Source: Symploca sp. SIO3C6
GTDB lineage: Bacteria; Cyanobacteriota; Cyanobacteriia; Cyanobacteriales; Coleofasciculaceae
Length of the DNA: 64,000 nucleotides
Assembly: GCA_010692425.1 (NCBI GenBank)
Contig: JAAHHJ010000025.1
Span: 25,916-89,915 of the forward strand
Direction of reading: 5' to 3'
Shown here: positions 8,198-16,879 of the stretch, in pieces
How positions within the stretch are numbered: position 1 is the first letter of the stretch
Layout of the letters: every line of letters starts with the position of its first letter
Program-made: the position numbers and the translations under genes
The notes under the pieces: model-generated
Database searches by the model: none
The model's input: only the letters and a program-made list of their open reading frames with translations
Told to the model about the DNA's origin: nothing

Positions 8198-11068
8198 GTG
8201 TTGAGGAGTGATTCTTGTTCTTGTGGGCAGTGCCATTTGTCAACAAAATTAGACCCTAAGCCTAAATTAGAGAGGCAAAGTTTTTCTTTTCTCAAGCTGG
8301 TAGGGGGCTGTGATTTGACAAGTGCGGGTTTTCCCATCAAGAAAATTGTCTTGGGCAGTTTTATTGGTACTTTGCTCCATTCTTTAGTACTGCTACCAGC
8401 AGCTTGGGGAGGTATTGTCACAGATAATAGTGTCGAAACAATATTTTCTGAGGAGAATACTAATGCTATTCCCCTAAAGTTAGCTCAAGAAGCTGGGGAG
8501 ATTTCGGCGGCAGCAACGGCACAACTGGCAGTAGTCAAAAGCCTTGATAATAATGGGCATTGGGCAGGAATTAGCAGGCGCTTACGCTTAACAGGTATTG
8601 ACTATTGCATTGTTGACTTTGCTCAAGTCCAGAAAGCCTCAGATTTGGGAAGCTCTCAGCTGCTGTTTTTGCCTAATATTGAACTGCTTAAACCTTCGCA
8701 GCTATTGGCATTACAAGAATGGATGCGCCGAGGTGGTAGGGTAATTGTGAGCGGACCAGTGGGTAATCTTTCACAACCAGCAGTACGAAATCGCTTGCGT
8801 ACTCTCCTTGGTGCCTATTGGGGCTTTAACCTCAGCCAAGGCAACACTGTGGAAACTTTGTCCACTGACCAAGAAATCCGGATGGGGCAGGAGGAATTAG
8901 CTGGAATTATTCAGGGAGGGGCAGTAATTCCCACCAGTGATGATTCTACTATCGCCGGTGTCTGGAATCAGGATGACAACCCACCAGCAGTGGTGACAAC
9001 TGAACAATCGACCTTTTTTGGTTGGCGCTGGGGTGTCGATAAGGTGGCCTCAGCTGAGGTGGATAGTGCTTGGTTACGAGCAGCTATTGATCGCTACGGT
9101 TTAAACTTTCAAGAGTCGAATACCGCCACAGAGGAATCACCTTCCTACTGTATGTCTTCCCAAACTCCAAATAACGCTGCTAGTAGGATAGTTGTAAATC
9201 ATGGCAGAGTTGTTCCCACTAGTTCCAATCAGGTATTAAGGCGAGTACCAGCCAATTCTGAGTCTAGGGAAACACTCACGCCTTTGCAATTATCGGCTAT
9301 GGGTCAAGAGCTGGAAAATCTTATTGGTAGGTTTGAAAGTGCTCTGTTGGCTGCTAATGCGGCTAATAGTGGTCTTGATTTACAAACAGGTGCTGCGATT
9401 CAGCAATTCCTGGTTAATAATGAAAAGGAAAATGCCAATCTAGATAAAATTAACACTGCTACTGCAATTATTACTCAGGCAAAGGCTGGTTTGCAAAACT
9501 TTCTGCAAGCAGTTGCTAAACAAGACGATTACAGAGCAAGACAGCACTGGCTCCAGACGCGACGCCTTCTCTGGGAAAACTACCCTACGGATCGTCCACT
9601 TGCCCAACCGGAAATTAGGGCGATTTGGCTAGACAGAGGTACCATTGTCAGTACGAAATCAAAGAGGGATTTAGCTAAGATTTTCGACAAACTGGCAAAA
9701 GCAGGTTTTAATACGGTTTTTTTTGAAACAGTTAATGCCAGTTATCCAATTTACCCCAGTCGGGTTGCACCGGAGCAAAACCCCTTGGTTAAGGGTTGGG
9801 ATCCCCTGGAAGCAGCAGTTGAGTTAGCCCATGAGCGGGGTATGGAGTTGCATGCTTGGGTTTGGATCTTTGCGGCGGCTAACCAACGTCACAATACTGT
9901 CTTGGAACAACCAGTTGACTATCGAGGTCCTATTCTAGAGCGCCATCCTGACTGGGGTATTGTTGATAAGCAGGGTCGCTTATTCCACCAGCATAGCAAA
10001 AAGGCTTTTCTCGACCCTGCCAATCCCCAAGTGCGGCGCTATCTGATTGCACTCTTAGATGAAATTTCCAGCAGCTATGAGGTTGATGGTATTCAGCTAG
10101 ACTATATTCGTTACCCTTTTCAAGACCCTAAGGTTAATCAAACCTACGGCTATGGTCAAGCAGCGCGTGAACAGTTCGAGAAATTGACGGGAGTTGACCC
10201 AATTGAAGTTTACCCTCGCGATCGCGCTTTGTGGCAGAAGTGGACAGATTTTCGTATTCAACAAATCGACCGCTTTGTGGCTACAGTGTCTTCTCACCTA
10301 CGAAAAAAGCGTCCTGAATTGATTTTATCTGCTGCTGTCTTTGCTAAGCCTAGAGCAGAGCGTCTACAAAGACTACAACAAAACTGGGAAGCTTGGGCCC
10401 GTCGAGGTACTCTTGACATGATTGTGCCCATGACTTACGCCCCCGATACCAATAGTCTGCGTAATCTAGCACAGCCAGTGTTGACACAATCTTCTCTTAG
10501 TAGGGCCTTGGTTTTGCCAGGGATTAGGCTATTGAATTTGCCTGATATTATCGCTGTTGATCAAATTCAATTGCTCAGAGATTTACCTGTAGGCGGTTAC
10601 GCTCTGTTTGCAGTGGAGAATCTTAATGGTAATTTGCGTAAAATCTTCAGTCGTACTCAGGGCCCAAATGACAGCTCTGATACTGAGCCTTTGCCCTACC
10701 GTCAGCCTTTCCCAGCAGCAGCGGTGCGCTATGGGGCATTGCAACGAGAGTGGAATTTTCTGTTAACTAGTAATCAAATCTGGATTCGGGAGCCAATACT
10801 ATCTGAGTGGGGTAAACAAGCTGATGCCCTCTCAGAATCCCTAAATCAACTAGCAGCTGAGCCATCACCGCAAAATTTAGCTGCAGCAAAAACAGTGCTG
10901 CTATCTTTTCGCTCTCAATTTCCCAAGTGGATGCAGGAGCAAGCGAGGATGCAGCCCTATCAAGTTCAAGTGTGGGATAATCGTCTGGCGACGATTGAAA
11001 GGTTACTGCGCTATGGGGAGCGCACAGCTTTGAATCGAGGGCGATTAAATTTGGCTCAACAGCAATAA
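8198..11068 (+). CDS. GH10-like (GHL10/DUF187) glycosyl hydrolase, exported
   Basis: The reading frame is open from a TTG at 8132, but AAGGAG at 8186-8191 sits 6 nt before a GTG at 8198, which I take as start (956 aa). A lysine pair and hydrophobic stretch (KKIVLGSFIGTLLHSLVLL) form a likely signal/anchor. A domain with RRGGRVIVSGPVG looks like a ThuA/glutaminase-like fold. The second half is the GHL10 barrel: IRAIWLDRGTIVSTK, AGFNTVFFETVNAS, ELHAWVWIFAA, DGIQLDYIRYP and MIVPMTYAPD. Family members are thought to act on envelope or exopolysaccharides; the substrate is unknown. Confidence 0.85.
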   Translation: MLRSDSCSCGQCHLSTKLDPKPKLERQSFSFLKLVGGCDLTSAGFPIKKIVLGSFIGTLLHSLVLLPAAWGGIVTDNSVETIFSEENTNAIPLKLAQEAGEISAAATAQLAVVKSLDNNGHWAGISRRLRLTGIDYCIVDFAQVQKASDLGSSQLLFLPNIELLKPSQLLALQEWMRRGGRVIVSGPVGNLSQPAVRNRLRTLLGAYWGFNLSQGNTVETLSTDQEIRMGQEELAGIIQGGAVIPTSDDSTIAGVWNQDDNPPAVVTTEQSTFFGWRWGVDKVASAEVDSAWLRAAIDRYGLNFQESNTATEESPSYCMSSQTPNNAASRIVVNHGRVVPTSSNQVLRRVPANSESRETLTPLQLSAMGQELENLIGRFESALLAANAANSGLDLQTGAAIQQFLVNNEKENANLDKINTATAIITQAKAGLQNFLQAVAKQDDYRARQHWLQTRRLLWENYPTDRPLAQPEIRAIWLDRGTIVSTKSKRDLAKIFDKLAKAGFNTVFFETVNASYPIYPSRVAPEQNPLVKGWDPLEAAVELAHERGMELHAWVWIFAAANQRHNTVLEQPVDYRGPILERHPDWGIVDKQGRLFHQHSKKAFLDPANPQVRRYLIALLDEISSSYEVDGIQLDYIRYPFQDPKVNQTYGYGQAAREQFEKLTGVDPIEVYPRDRALWQKWTDFRIQQIDRFVATVSSHLRKKRPELILSAAVFAKPRAERLQRLQQNWEAWARRGTLDMIVPMTYAPDTNSLRNLAQPVLTQSSLSRALVLPGIRLLNLPDIIAVDQIQLLRDLPVGGYALFAVENLNGNLRKIFSRTQGPNDSSDTEPLPYRQPFPAAAVRYGALQREWNFLLTSNQIWIREPILSEWGKQADALSESLNQLAAEPSPQNLAAAKTVLLSFRSQFPKWMQEQARMQPYQVQVWDNRLATIERLLRYGERTALNRGRLNLAQQQ

Positions 11069-11262
11069 GTTTTCACAGATAGCACTTACGCCGTGAAACT
11101 GAAAATTAACGCTTTAGCTTATAGGGAATAGGGAACAAGGGATTATGGCAATTTTAAATGATTGCGTAAATTCTGATAGACTTTACTTGCTTATTATAGA
11201 GATGTAAAGAGGGAGGCAGAAGAAGAAGATTTGAGAGTTTTACTCATTGAACAATTTCATAA
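11069..11262. other. Intergenic region, no gene seen
   Basis: AT-rich gap between the glycosidase and the first gene remnant. It holds a short GGGAATAGGGAACAAGGG low-complexity stretch of the kind dispersed in cyanobacteria, and otherwise nothing I can assign. Confidence 0.5.
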
Positions 11263-11657
11263 ATGGAACGTTCTAGCATCTTCCGAATTAATAATACTTA
11301 TTATCCTTACCTAGTAGCAGCCATCCTAGTATTTGCCCTACTTATTCGTTTAATTGGCTTGAACAAGGGAATATGGATTGATGAATATTTTTCATTTCGT
11401 TGGAACGAAGGAGATAGTATTGGAACATTAATTGTCAGCTTAAGAAGTCATAACAAACCTCCTTTCAAATTCACCATTTAATTACATTTATATTTTGGGC
11501 AATAATTCCTATTGCAGTATTTTTTGGTAAATGTAAACGGAACTTTCTTTTTTTAGTTGCCAGGGTTGATTTAACTGTCAAAAGTGAGGATTACAGAAAT
11601 GCATTATTAGCGATTAAGTCCGAAATAAAAAAGCCATTAAAAATCATTTTTTTTTGA
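11263..11657 (+). pseudogene. GT39-like membrane glycosyltransferase remnant
   Basis: The 5' part (to 11481) encodes an N-terminal membrane helix followed by LNKGIWIDEYFSFRW and SHNKPPF, which matches the first periplasmic loop of GT39/PMT-type polyprenyl-sugar transferases (acidic DE pair plus downstream PP). The frame is then lost: a -1/+1 shift near 11471 lets the reading continue as HHLITFIFWAIIPIAVFFG and a short soluble tail that stops at 11655-11657. The normal ~500-aa protein is reduced to the two ends, so an internal deletion plus a frameshift must have occurred. Non-functional. Confidence 0.6.
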
Positions 11658-11665
11658 TAATTAGC

Positions 11666-12064
11666 CATGATTTCTACTTTATAAGAGTGGAAAATGGAAT
11701 ACTCTCCTTGAGACGGGATCAAAATCAATCCCATAAGATAGGTTATGATGCTAGTACCCTGTTATGGGTTGGGTAAAAAGCTGCAGTGCGCATTGACTCC
11801 CCAAAAGTACCTGGTGTAATTTATCCCGACAACAATAGCAGTGCTGAAATTTTTACTAACTCAGATCCCCATGCTTATGTAGAACTAGAATTTCTTAGTC
11901 CACTAAAAACCCTGAACAATAGGAGACTAGTCAGTTTTACTACCACATATACTTTATCGCAGTACGTATTAAGCTTAGGACAAGCTAAATCGCTAGAACT
12001 TTGTCAAATTCACCCCTTCTGCCTTGGAGCCTTCTGCCCTAGAGCCTTGCGCGTAGCGCTATAA
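11666..12064 (+). pseudogene. Remnant of a DUF4380-like protein, cut by a repeat
   Basis: One frame reads HDFYFIRVENGILSLRR..., meets an in-frame TAA at 11774-11776, then continues IDSPKVPGVIYPDN, SAEIFTNSDPHAYVELEFLSPL and TYTLSQ. The EIFTNSDP...YVELEFLSPL pattern resembles DUF4380-type sugar-mutarotase-like folds; this family guess is tentative. The similarity ends abruptly at ~11958, where the 105-bp repeat begins and supplies the rest of the ORF (to 12064). With a stop codon, no clear start and a foreign 3' end it is a dead fragment. Confidence 0.5.
11959..12063 (-). repeat. 105-bp dispersed repeat, copy 2 (inverted)
   Basis: Reverse-complement partner of 2746-2850, with about 101 of 105 positions identical. 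It interrupts the preceding gene remnant and ends at GCGTAGCGCTATA. The high identity against decayed surroundings suggests recent spread or gene conversion between copies. Confidence 0.85.
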
Positions 12065-12213
12065 TTCCCCGCACAACCGAGAATCCTCAACAAGAAGCTA
12101 GGAAAATTCTGGGACGATAAATAGGGCAATCATCAAAGACTCTCCTCATTCTCAATAGAGGGCATCACAGAGCCTATAATTGAGCCGTTATCGCTTTAAA
12201 TGACAGATCTTAT

Positions 12214-12672
12214 ATGACTAATGCTATTGTCGCTCGGTTGGGCTTTTCTGTAGTAGTCCCTGTAGCTTTGTTGGCAGTGAGCTTAACTTCAGCGGCAGCA
12301 AGAGCGCAGAGCCGACTTTACACTCCGCTTCCTATTCCTGATACTAATGAAATCAATGACAAACTCTCAGAAAAAGATATTCCTACCGGTGATGGCGGTT
12401 TTGCCCGCGACTACTTAGTAGATTTTCAGGACGGGGATCAAGTTGCTATTGATTTGACCTCAGACAACTTTGATACTATTGTCACACTCATGGCAACTGA
12501 TGGCTCAACTATAGCAGAAAATGACGATGGTCCTGATGGCAGCACTAATTCTCTCCTATTTGCCAGAATTTCTGAATCAGGTCAATATATTATTCGGGTG
12601 CGTGCTTTTGGAGAAACTGGCGGTGGTGATTTTAACTTGAAGGTAACACGACTGCGACCAATCGATAACTAG
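12214..12672 (+). CDS. Exported PPC-domain protein
   Basis: A 152-aa protein with a signal peptide (hydrophobic FSVVVPVALLAVSLTSAAA, cleavage near ARAQS). The mature part is a single bacterial pre-peptidase C-terminal (PPC) beta-sandwich: RDYLVDFQDGDQVAIDLTS, FDTIVTLMATDGSTIAENDDG and GQYIIRVRAFGE are the family's repeating strands. PPC domains usually sit at the end of secreted proteases and serve in secretion or carbohydrate binding; here it stands alone with no protease domain. Single gene, converging on the downstream kinase. Probably periplasmic or surface located. Confidence 0.8.
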   Translation: MTNAIVARLGFSVVVPVALLAVSLTSAAARAQSRLYTPLPIPDTNEINDKLSEKDIPTGDGGFARDYLVDFQDGDQVAIDLTSDNFDTIVTLMATDGSTIAENDDGPDGSTNSLLFARISESGQYIIRVRAFGETGGGDFNLKVTRLRPIDN

Positions 12673-12704
12673 AGCTTTGATTAACCTCATCTGCTAAGAG
12701 GTGC

Positions 12705-13415
12705 TCAGTTGCCGAGAAAGAAAAGTTGATTTAAGAAAAATCCTAGGGCAGCACTACCTAGAGGCACTGTCAGATTATCAATGCCCAACTTGGAGAAAGC
12801 TTCTAAAGCTGTGGCAAATAGGGCGATAACTATTGGCAGTAACCAAGTTTGCCAAATACTGCCGTTGACTGCAAGCAGAATTAGGCTACTGACTGCATAG
12901 CTAGTTATTGCCATAGTCACAGAGCCTTCCCAGCTTTTGTTCATACCCCAAACTTTGTAGGGGTGTTTACCAAAATTCTGACCAATTAGCCCCGCTAACC
13001 CGTCTCCCCAAGCCATGATCAAAATACCAATAGCAGCATATTGATATTGATTTATGGGCCAAAACCAGGCGATGAGGACACCAATGCTGACAGCATAGAA
13101 GAATGTACCCAGACTTTTGCGTCCGACGCTGTTGATACCGGGCAGAATGGGTATGTAATAGGACAACAGTGCAATTGCACTGGCAACGATGGCAGCGGAG
13201 ATACCTACCCAAGCCGGTATTTGCAACCACCAAGCCAATAAGATAACGTTGCCAGTGCCAATATGGACTATCTTGCGTGTTAGTTCTGAATTTGTGGCAC
13301 TATGGCGATATAAGGTTTCCGCTAATAGCACAATGGCACCGAGACCAATTGCCACAATCACAATTTGCAGCCACAGCACCGATGTTGATTCTAACCAGAG
13401 TACGGAATTAAGCAA
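12705..13415 (-). CDS. Phytol/polyprenol kinase family membrane protein
   Basis: An integral membrane protein of 236 aa with about seven hydrophobic segments, in the diacylglycerol/polyprenol (SEC59/VTE5) kinase family. Seen: [13 protein letters not shown] near residue 40, [15 protein letters not shown] near 135 and NKSWEGSV near 160, the three family signatures for nucleotide binding with CTP as usual donor. In cyanobacteria the homologue phosphorylates phytol released from chlorophyll so it can be reused for tocopherol; that assignment is by family knowledge. It is divergent from yidD, with 60 bp between the starts. Confidence 0.82.
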   Translation of the reverse strand: MLNSVLWLESTSVLWLQIVIVAIGLGAIVLLAETLYRHSATNSELTRKIVHIGTGNVILLAWWLQIPAWVGISAAIVASAIALLSYYIPILPGINSVGRKSLGTFFYAVSIGVLIAWFWPINQYQYAAIGILIMAWGDGLAGLIGQNFGKHPYKVWGMNKSWEGSVTMAITSYAVSSLILLAVNGSIWQTWLLPIVIALFATALEAFSKLGIDNLTVPLGSAALGFFLNQLFFLGN

Positions 13416-13475
13416 AGACTTGATAACTCAAAAAGCAAAACCTCTTTAACACTTTATCTAGATTTGACTCGAAAA

Positions 13476-13724
13476 ATGAAGATATTACTCATTGGACTGA
13501 TTAAAGGCTACCGAATTTTGATTTCTCCTGTGTTTCCACCCACCTGTCGGTTTCAACCCACCTGCTCTAGCTATGCTATCCAAGCAATAGAAAGGTTTGG
13601 AGTATGGCGTGGTGGATCCTTAGCAATTCGACGCATATTACGCTGTCACCCCTTTCATCCAGGTGGCTATGATCCTGTGCCAGAGGCTGACAACTCTAAT
13701 GTTAAATCTAAGGCAGATTATTAA
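13476..13724 (+). CDS. yidD: Membrane protein insertion efficiency factor YidD
   Basis: A short basic protein (82 aa from the ATG at 13476; a TTG at 13464 is in frame but less likely). It has an amphipathic N-terminal helix ([14 protein letters not shown]) and the diagnostic [13 protein letters not shown] followed by [24 protein letters not shown]. It helps YidC/Oxa1 insert inner-membrane proteins. In many bacteria it sits with rnpA-yidC; here it is separate. The last residues (SNVKSKADY) are a variable tail. Confidence 0.95.
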   Translation: MKILLIGLIKGYRILISPVFPPTCRFQPTCSSYAIQAIERFGVWRGGSLAIRRILRCHPFHPGGYDPVPEADNSNVKSKADY

Positions 13725-13832
13725 AGTTGGCATGAGCCAGTGCAAAGTAATCGCCTCAGCCTAGAAAGTTGCTACTCAAATGAGAAGCACAACCAGATGC
13801 AGAGGCGATTTGCCTAAGCACCCGCTTTCCTC

Positions 13833-14249
13833 TTAGTTAGAAGCAGGTGCTTCTTGAGGTTGAGAAGCAGGTGCTTCTTGAGGTTGAGAGGCAGGTGCTT
13901 CTTGAGGTGCTTTAGGCTTTTTCTCGTAGACTTGAATGCCCGGAGTATCCAAAACAAATCCTTTATTCGTCTTAGCTCCCAATTTGCCTCCAATCGCTGC
14001 TACCCACATGGGGTAAGTATCATCGGCTGTGGTTAATTTTTTCCAAACTTTAGGCTTGACAGTAATCGTGAAAATCGTGCCGTCGCAATCTACCTCAAAC
14101 TCTTGCCAACCATTCTTTACTGTGCGTGTTGTGGGTAACTCGTTGATTTTGATTGTGAGTTCGAGTCTACCAGAGGGAACAACTTTAGGTTGTTTAGTCT
14201 GCGATTGAGGTACTTCACCTGCTTTTTGAATGCCTATGATTTCAACCAT
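13833..14249 (-). CDS. Conserved cyanobacterial protein (FinO-like annotation) with PQEAPASQ repeats
   Basis: A 138-aa soluble protein. Residues ~27-105 (GRLELTIKINELP, GWQEFEVDCDG, ITVKPKVWKKL, YPMWVAAIGGKLG, GFVLDTPGIQVYEKK) form the conserved core of a cyanobacterial family that databases often label fertility-inhibition FinO-like. The name is weakly founded and an RNA-binding role is untested here. The C-terminus is three copies of PQEAPASQ, coded by a 24-bp tandem repeat. No membrane segment or signal peptide. Single gene with the start ATG close to an AGGAGCT ribosome site. Confidence 0.65.
   Translation of the reverse strand: MVEIIGIQKAGEVPQSQTKQPKVVPSGRLELTIKINELPTTRTVKNGWQEFEVDCDGTIFTITVKPKVWKKLTTADDTYPMWVAAIGGKLGAKTNKGFVLDTPGIQVYEKKPKAPQEAPASQPQEAPASQPQEAPASN
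13839..13910 (-). repeat. 24-bp tandem repeat inside a CDS (3 units)
   Basis: Three head-to-tail 24-bp units (AGAAGCAGGTGCTTCTTGAG plus 4 bases) with minor changes in the third. Each unit contains the near-palindrome AGAAGCAGGTGCTTCT. The length is a multiple of three, so unit gain or loss only lengthens or shortens the protein tail. Confidence 0.9.
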
Positions 14250-14333
14250 TTATAGCTCCTTAGCTTATAAAAAGATCATGTTTATACTACCTAAGCTTTT
14301 GCTAGCTGAGACAGTGACTGACACAAGTGTGCT

Positions 14334-15041
14334 ATGAAACCTTATCAAAGAATGACAATTATAGAGTGTGGAGAACCTCTAGTTCCGATCCCATTAGAAC
14401 AATTTGCAATCGAATCACCTCACCCCTACGCAAAATTGGGAGCACCTTACGGAAATATCTCGCCCTATTATCTTCGCCAGAGTGTACTTGCTGCCTTGGA
14501 AAGAGCCCAAGAACAACTGCAACAGTGGCATCCTGGTTGGCGTCTCCAAATCTTTGATGCTTATAGACCCTTGGCAGTTCAACAATTTATGGTACAACAT
14601 ACTTTCATTGAGGTAGCTCGGACAGAGCAAATTAATCCAACCAATCTCTCCCAGGAGCAGCAGCAAGCGATTTGGCAGCAAGTTTATCAAATTTGGTCTA
14701 TACCAAGTTCTAATCCCATGACGCCGCCTCCCCACAGTACAGGTGCTGCTGTAGACCTTACCCTACTGGATGCTACAGGTCAAAAAGTTGATATGGGCTC
14801 TGCTATCGATGAACTTTCACCTCGCTCTCATCCAGATTATTATGCTAGTCAGCCAGAGTTCAGCTACCATAAATACCGAAAACTTTTGCGGGATGTGATG
14901 CGCTCAAGCGGATTCCAACGCCATCCTGGCGAGTGGTGGCATTTTTCCCTTGGGGATCAAATGTGGGCGTGGCTGTGCAATCAAATAAATAACTCCCGTA
15001 ATTTTACTGCTCGTTATGGTCGCGTTGATGATAGTGTTTAA
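14334..15041 (+). CDS. D-alanyl-D-alanine dipeptidase (M15D, VanX/DdpX type)
   Basis: A zinc metallopeptidase of 235 aa. Seen: QIFDAYRPLAVQQ with the transition-state-stabilising Arg, the HSTGAAVDLTLLD motif providing zinc His and Asp, MGSAIDE, and EWWHFSLGD with catalytic Glu and third zinc ligand His. Family enzymes hydrolyse D-Ala-D-Ala for wall recycling or turnover. No signal peptide is seen, so a cytoplasmic role like E. coli DdpX is more likely than a periplasmic one. It converges on the amidase gene, hinting at a small wall-metabolism neighbourhood, but they are on opposite strands and not an operon. Confidence 0.92.
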   Translation: MKPYQRMTIIECGEPLVPIPLEQFAIESPHPYAKLGAPYGNISPYYLRQSVLAALERAQEQLQQWHPGWRLQIFDAYRPLAVQQFMVQHTFIEVARTEQINPTNLSQEQQQAIWQQVYQIWSIPSSNPMTPPPHSTGAAVDLTLLDATGQKVDMGSAIDELSPRSHPDYYASQPEFSYHKYRKLLRDVMRSSGFQRHPGEWWHFSLGDQMWAWLCNQINNSRNFTARYGRVDDSV

Positions 15042-15070
15042 CGCTTTTAGAGAAAATTAGGATTAACAAA

Positions 15071-16039
15071 CTATTGAACCTGTAGTATTTTACCAAGTAA
15101 TTTTCCCCAAGTCGCTGGACCAATAATGCCATCAGCTACTAAGCCGTATTGAGCTTGTAATTTTCTGATGGCTCTGTTTGTACCAGGGCCATAGATGCCA
15201 TCTATATCAGCACCAACTCGGTATTGGAGGTATCTAACAATTATTCCGCCTGCGTGATTTTCTCTAACTATTGGCTGGGCAAGGATTTGATTAATTGCAC
15301 CCCACGTGGCAGGACCAGCAATGCCATCAGCATTAAGATTCAAAATCGATTGTAGATTTTGTGTTGCTGATTCAGTAGCCCGATTTTTTACTCCATTTTC
15401 TGCTAAAGCTTTACCGTCTTTATCTACGATTTTTAATTTATTTAAGGCCTGTTGAAGCTTGAGAATCTCAGGAATACTTACAGTTTTAGGGGCACTATCA
15501 TCTGGATCAGAGTTTAAATCTTTCTCGAAACTTTCCCCAGTTAAGCCCTCGGCAATTGCAGTTGCCATGGCTTCGGCATCAAACAGTTCCATGTCTCTTC
15601 GAGAATCACAGAAACAGCATTCTATAAGAATTGCTGGCATCCTCGTATTTCTAAGTACATATAAATGAGATCCATGTTTAACTTTTCTATTGAAAAACCC
15701 TAACTTAACTATCTTGTCGAGGACAGGCTTAGCAATTTTTTTAGATGTATCGCTCACTCCATATATTTCTGCACCGTAAACTTTGCCGTTAAAGGCATTA
15801 AAATGAATGGATACAAATACATCTACTCTGTGCCAGTTAGCAGTATTAACTCTTCTGGAGAGAGAATTTAAGACGCTCGTAGCACGGCTAGGGGTGCAAT
15901 TTATAACTCGGTGATTTCTGGATTTTAATTTTTCTATTAGTTTTGTTCCTACCGCTTTTGTAAGCTGATCCTCGATTTTTATACCTCTTGCTCCTACATC
16001 TGGAGGAGCATTATGACCCATATCAATTCCAAATTTCAT
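15071..16039 (-). CDS. N-acetylmuramoyl-L-alanine amidase with two peptidoglycan-binding domains
   Basis: Amidase_3 fold (residues ~1-175): FGIDMGHN (first zinc His), IKIEDQLTKAVG (zinc Glu), FVSIHFNAFNG (second zinc His) and ILIECCFCDS (catalytic Glu). After a linker come two PG_binding_1 units, the first ending LNADGIAGPATWG and the second DGIYGPGTNRAIRKLQ...DGIIGPATWG. It has no signal peptide, which is more like phage or autolysin-type amidases than exported AmiC; export may use another route. It cleaves the amide bond between MurNAc and the stem peptide. Confidence 0.9.
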   Translation of the reverse strand: MKFGIDMGHNAPPDVGARGIKIEDQLTKAVGTKLIEKLKSRNHRVINCTPSRATSVLNSLSRRVNTANWHRVDVFVSIHFNAFNGKVYGAEIYGVSDTSKKIAKPVLDKIVKLGFFNRKVKHGSHLYVLRNTRMPAILIECCFCDSRRDMELFDAEAMATAIAEGLTGESFEKDLNSDPDDSAPKTVSIPEILKLQQALNKLKIVDKDGKALAENGVKNRATESATQNLQSILNLNADGIAGPATWGAINQILAQPIVRENHAGGIIVRYLQYRVGADIDGIYGPGTNRAIRKLQAQYGLVADGIIGPATWGKLLGKILQVQ

Positions 16040-16157
16040 TGAATTTATGCTGTTTAATGCTATACCCCAACACGACTCTAATTTAACTCTTTTCTAAGCA
16101 AGGGTGTACCCCTTCCCAAAATTAAGATTATGCCTTAAGAGTGTGTATTCAATTAAG

Positions 16158-16176
16158 AAAGGGAGAGGGGGAGAAA
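16158..16176. repeat. G/A-rich low-complexity tract
   Basis: A purine tract (GGGAGAGGGGGAGAAAG core) in the amidase-upstream gap. A 16-nt stretch of it recurs exactly at 20155-20170 inside the Fur-family gene. Confidence 0.6.
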
Positions 16177-16276
16177 GTTTGAAGAATTTTCAGGCAACCA
16201 GAAAATCTGAGCTTTAAATGCACACTAGCTGACAGCAGGCATCCTTACCCCCAATTGACCTAATTGAAACTGACAA

Positions 16277-16642
16277 CTAGGTATCCAAATCCAAGGCTCT
16301 AGAGCCACCTTGCTCTAATTGAATCAAAAGTTTGCCCAACTGCGACCAAATCAGGGAACCGATTAAAAAAGTTAAGGACATGGATACAGAGAAAGACAAC
16401 CATGCAGGAAATCCAAAAGCCTCTAACCCAGAGGTGAGGAACAAACAAACTCCAGCAGCAATTCCCAAAAAAGGTAAGAGTAGCTGCAATCCTTGCGCTT
16501 GATTGAGCTGATTAGAGGAGGGATCATTTGACCATTGCTTGACTTTTTGTTTGAGGGTAGCCTCAAAAGCTGCACCAGAAGTAATCCCAATCAGTAAACC
16601 GACAACTATCAAAAAATATGGTGGTTCCGAGAGATAATACAT
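16277..16642 (-). CDS. Conserved cyanobacterial membrane protein
   Basis: A 121-aa protein that I recognise only as a cyanobacterial conserved hypothetical. Three hydrophobic segments (~8-27, ~52-72, ~78-100) separated by a polar loop with KQKVKQWSNDPSSNQ suggest a small integral membrane protein. The end is polar (EQGGSRALDLDT). Single gene in a short gap before asnS, with no shared promoter. Function unknown. Confidence 0.65.
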   Translation of the reverse strand: MYYLSEPPYFLIVVGLLIGITSGAAFEATLKQKVKQWSNDPSSNQLNQAQGLQLLLPFLGIAAGVCLFLTSGLEAFGFPAWLSFSVSMSLTFLIGSLIWSQLGKLLIQLEQGGSRALDLDT

Positions 16643-16879
16643 GAAGCACTCCTATTTGAAAACGAGACTAGATTCAGCTCTCATACCATTTTGCTTTATT
16701 CTGGCGACACTGGGATTTATGAAATTTTGTGCTGGAAAGGCTTGTGATCCGCAAAATCCGAAAGTACCAGATTAACCCTATTGTGATTTAGATCACTCAT
16801 AGAGCTTAAGGTCAGCCTAACCAGGCGAGTAGTGTTAACTTTGATCTAATCTAACTGCTTATTGTTTTCTAACCAAGGT

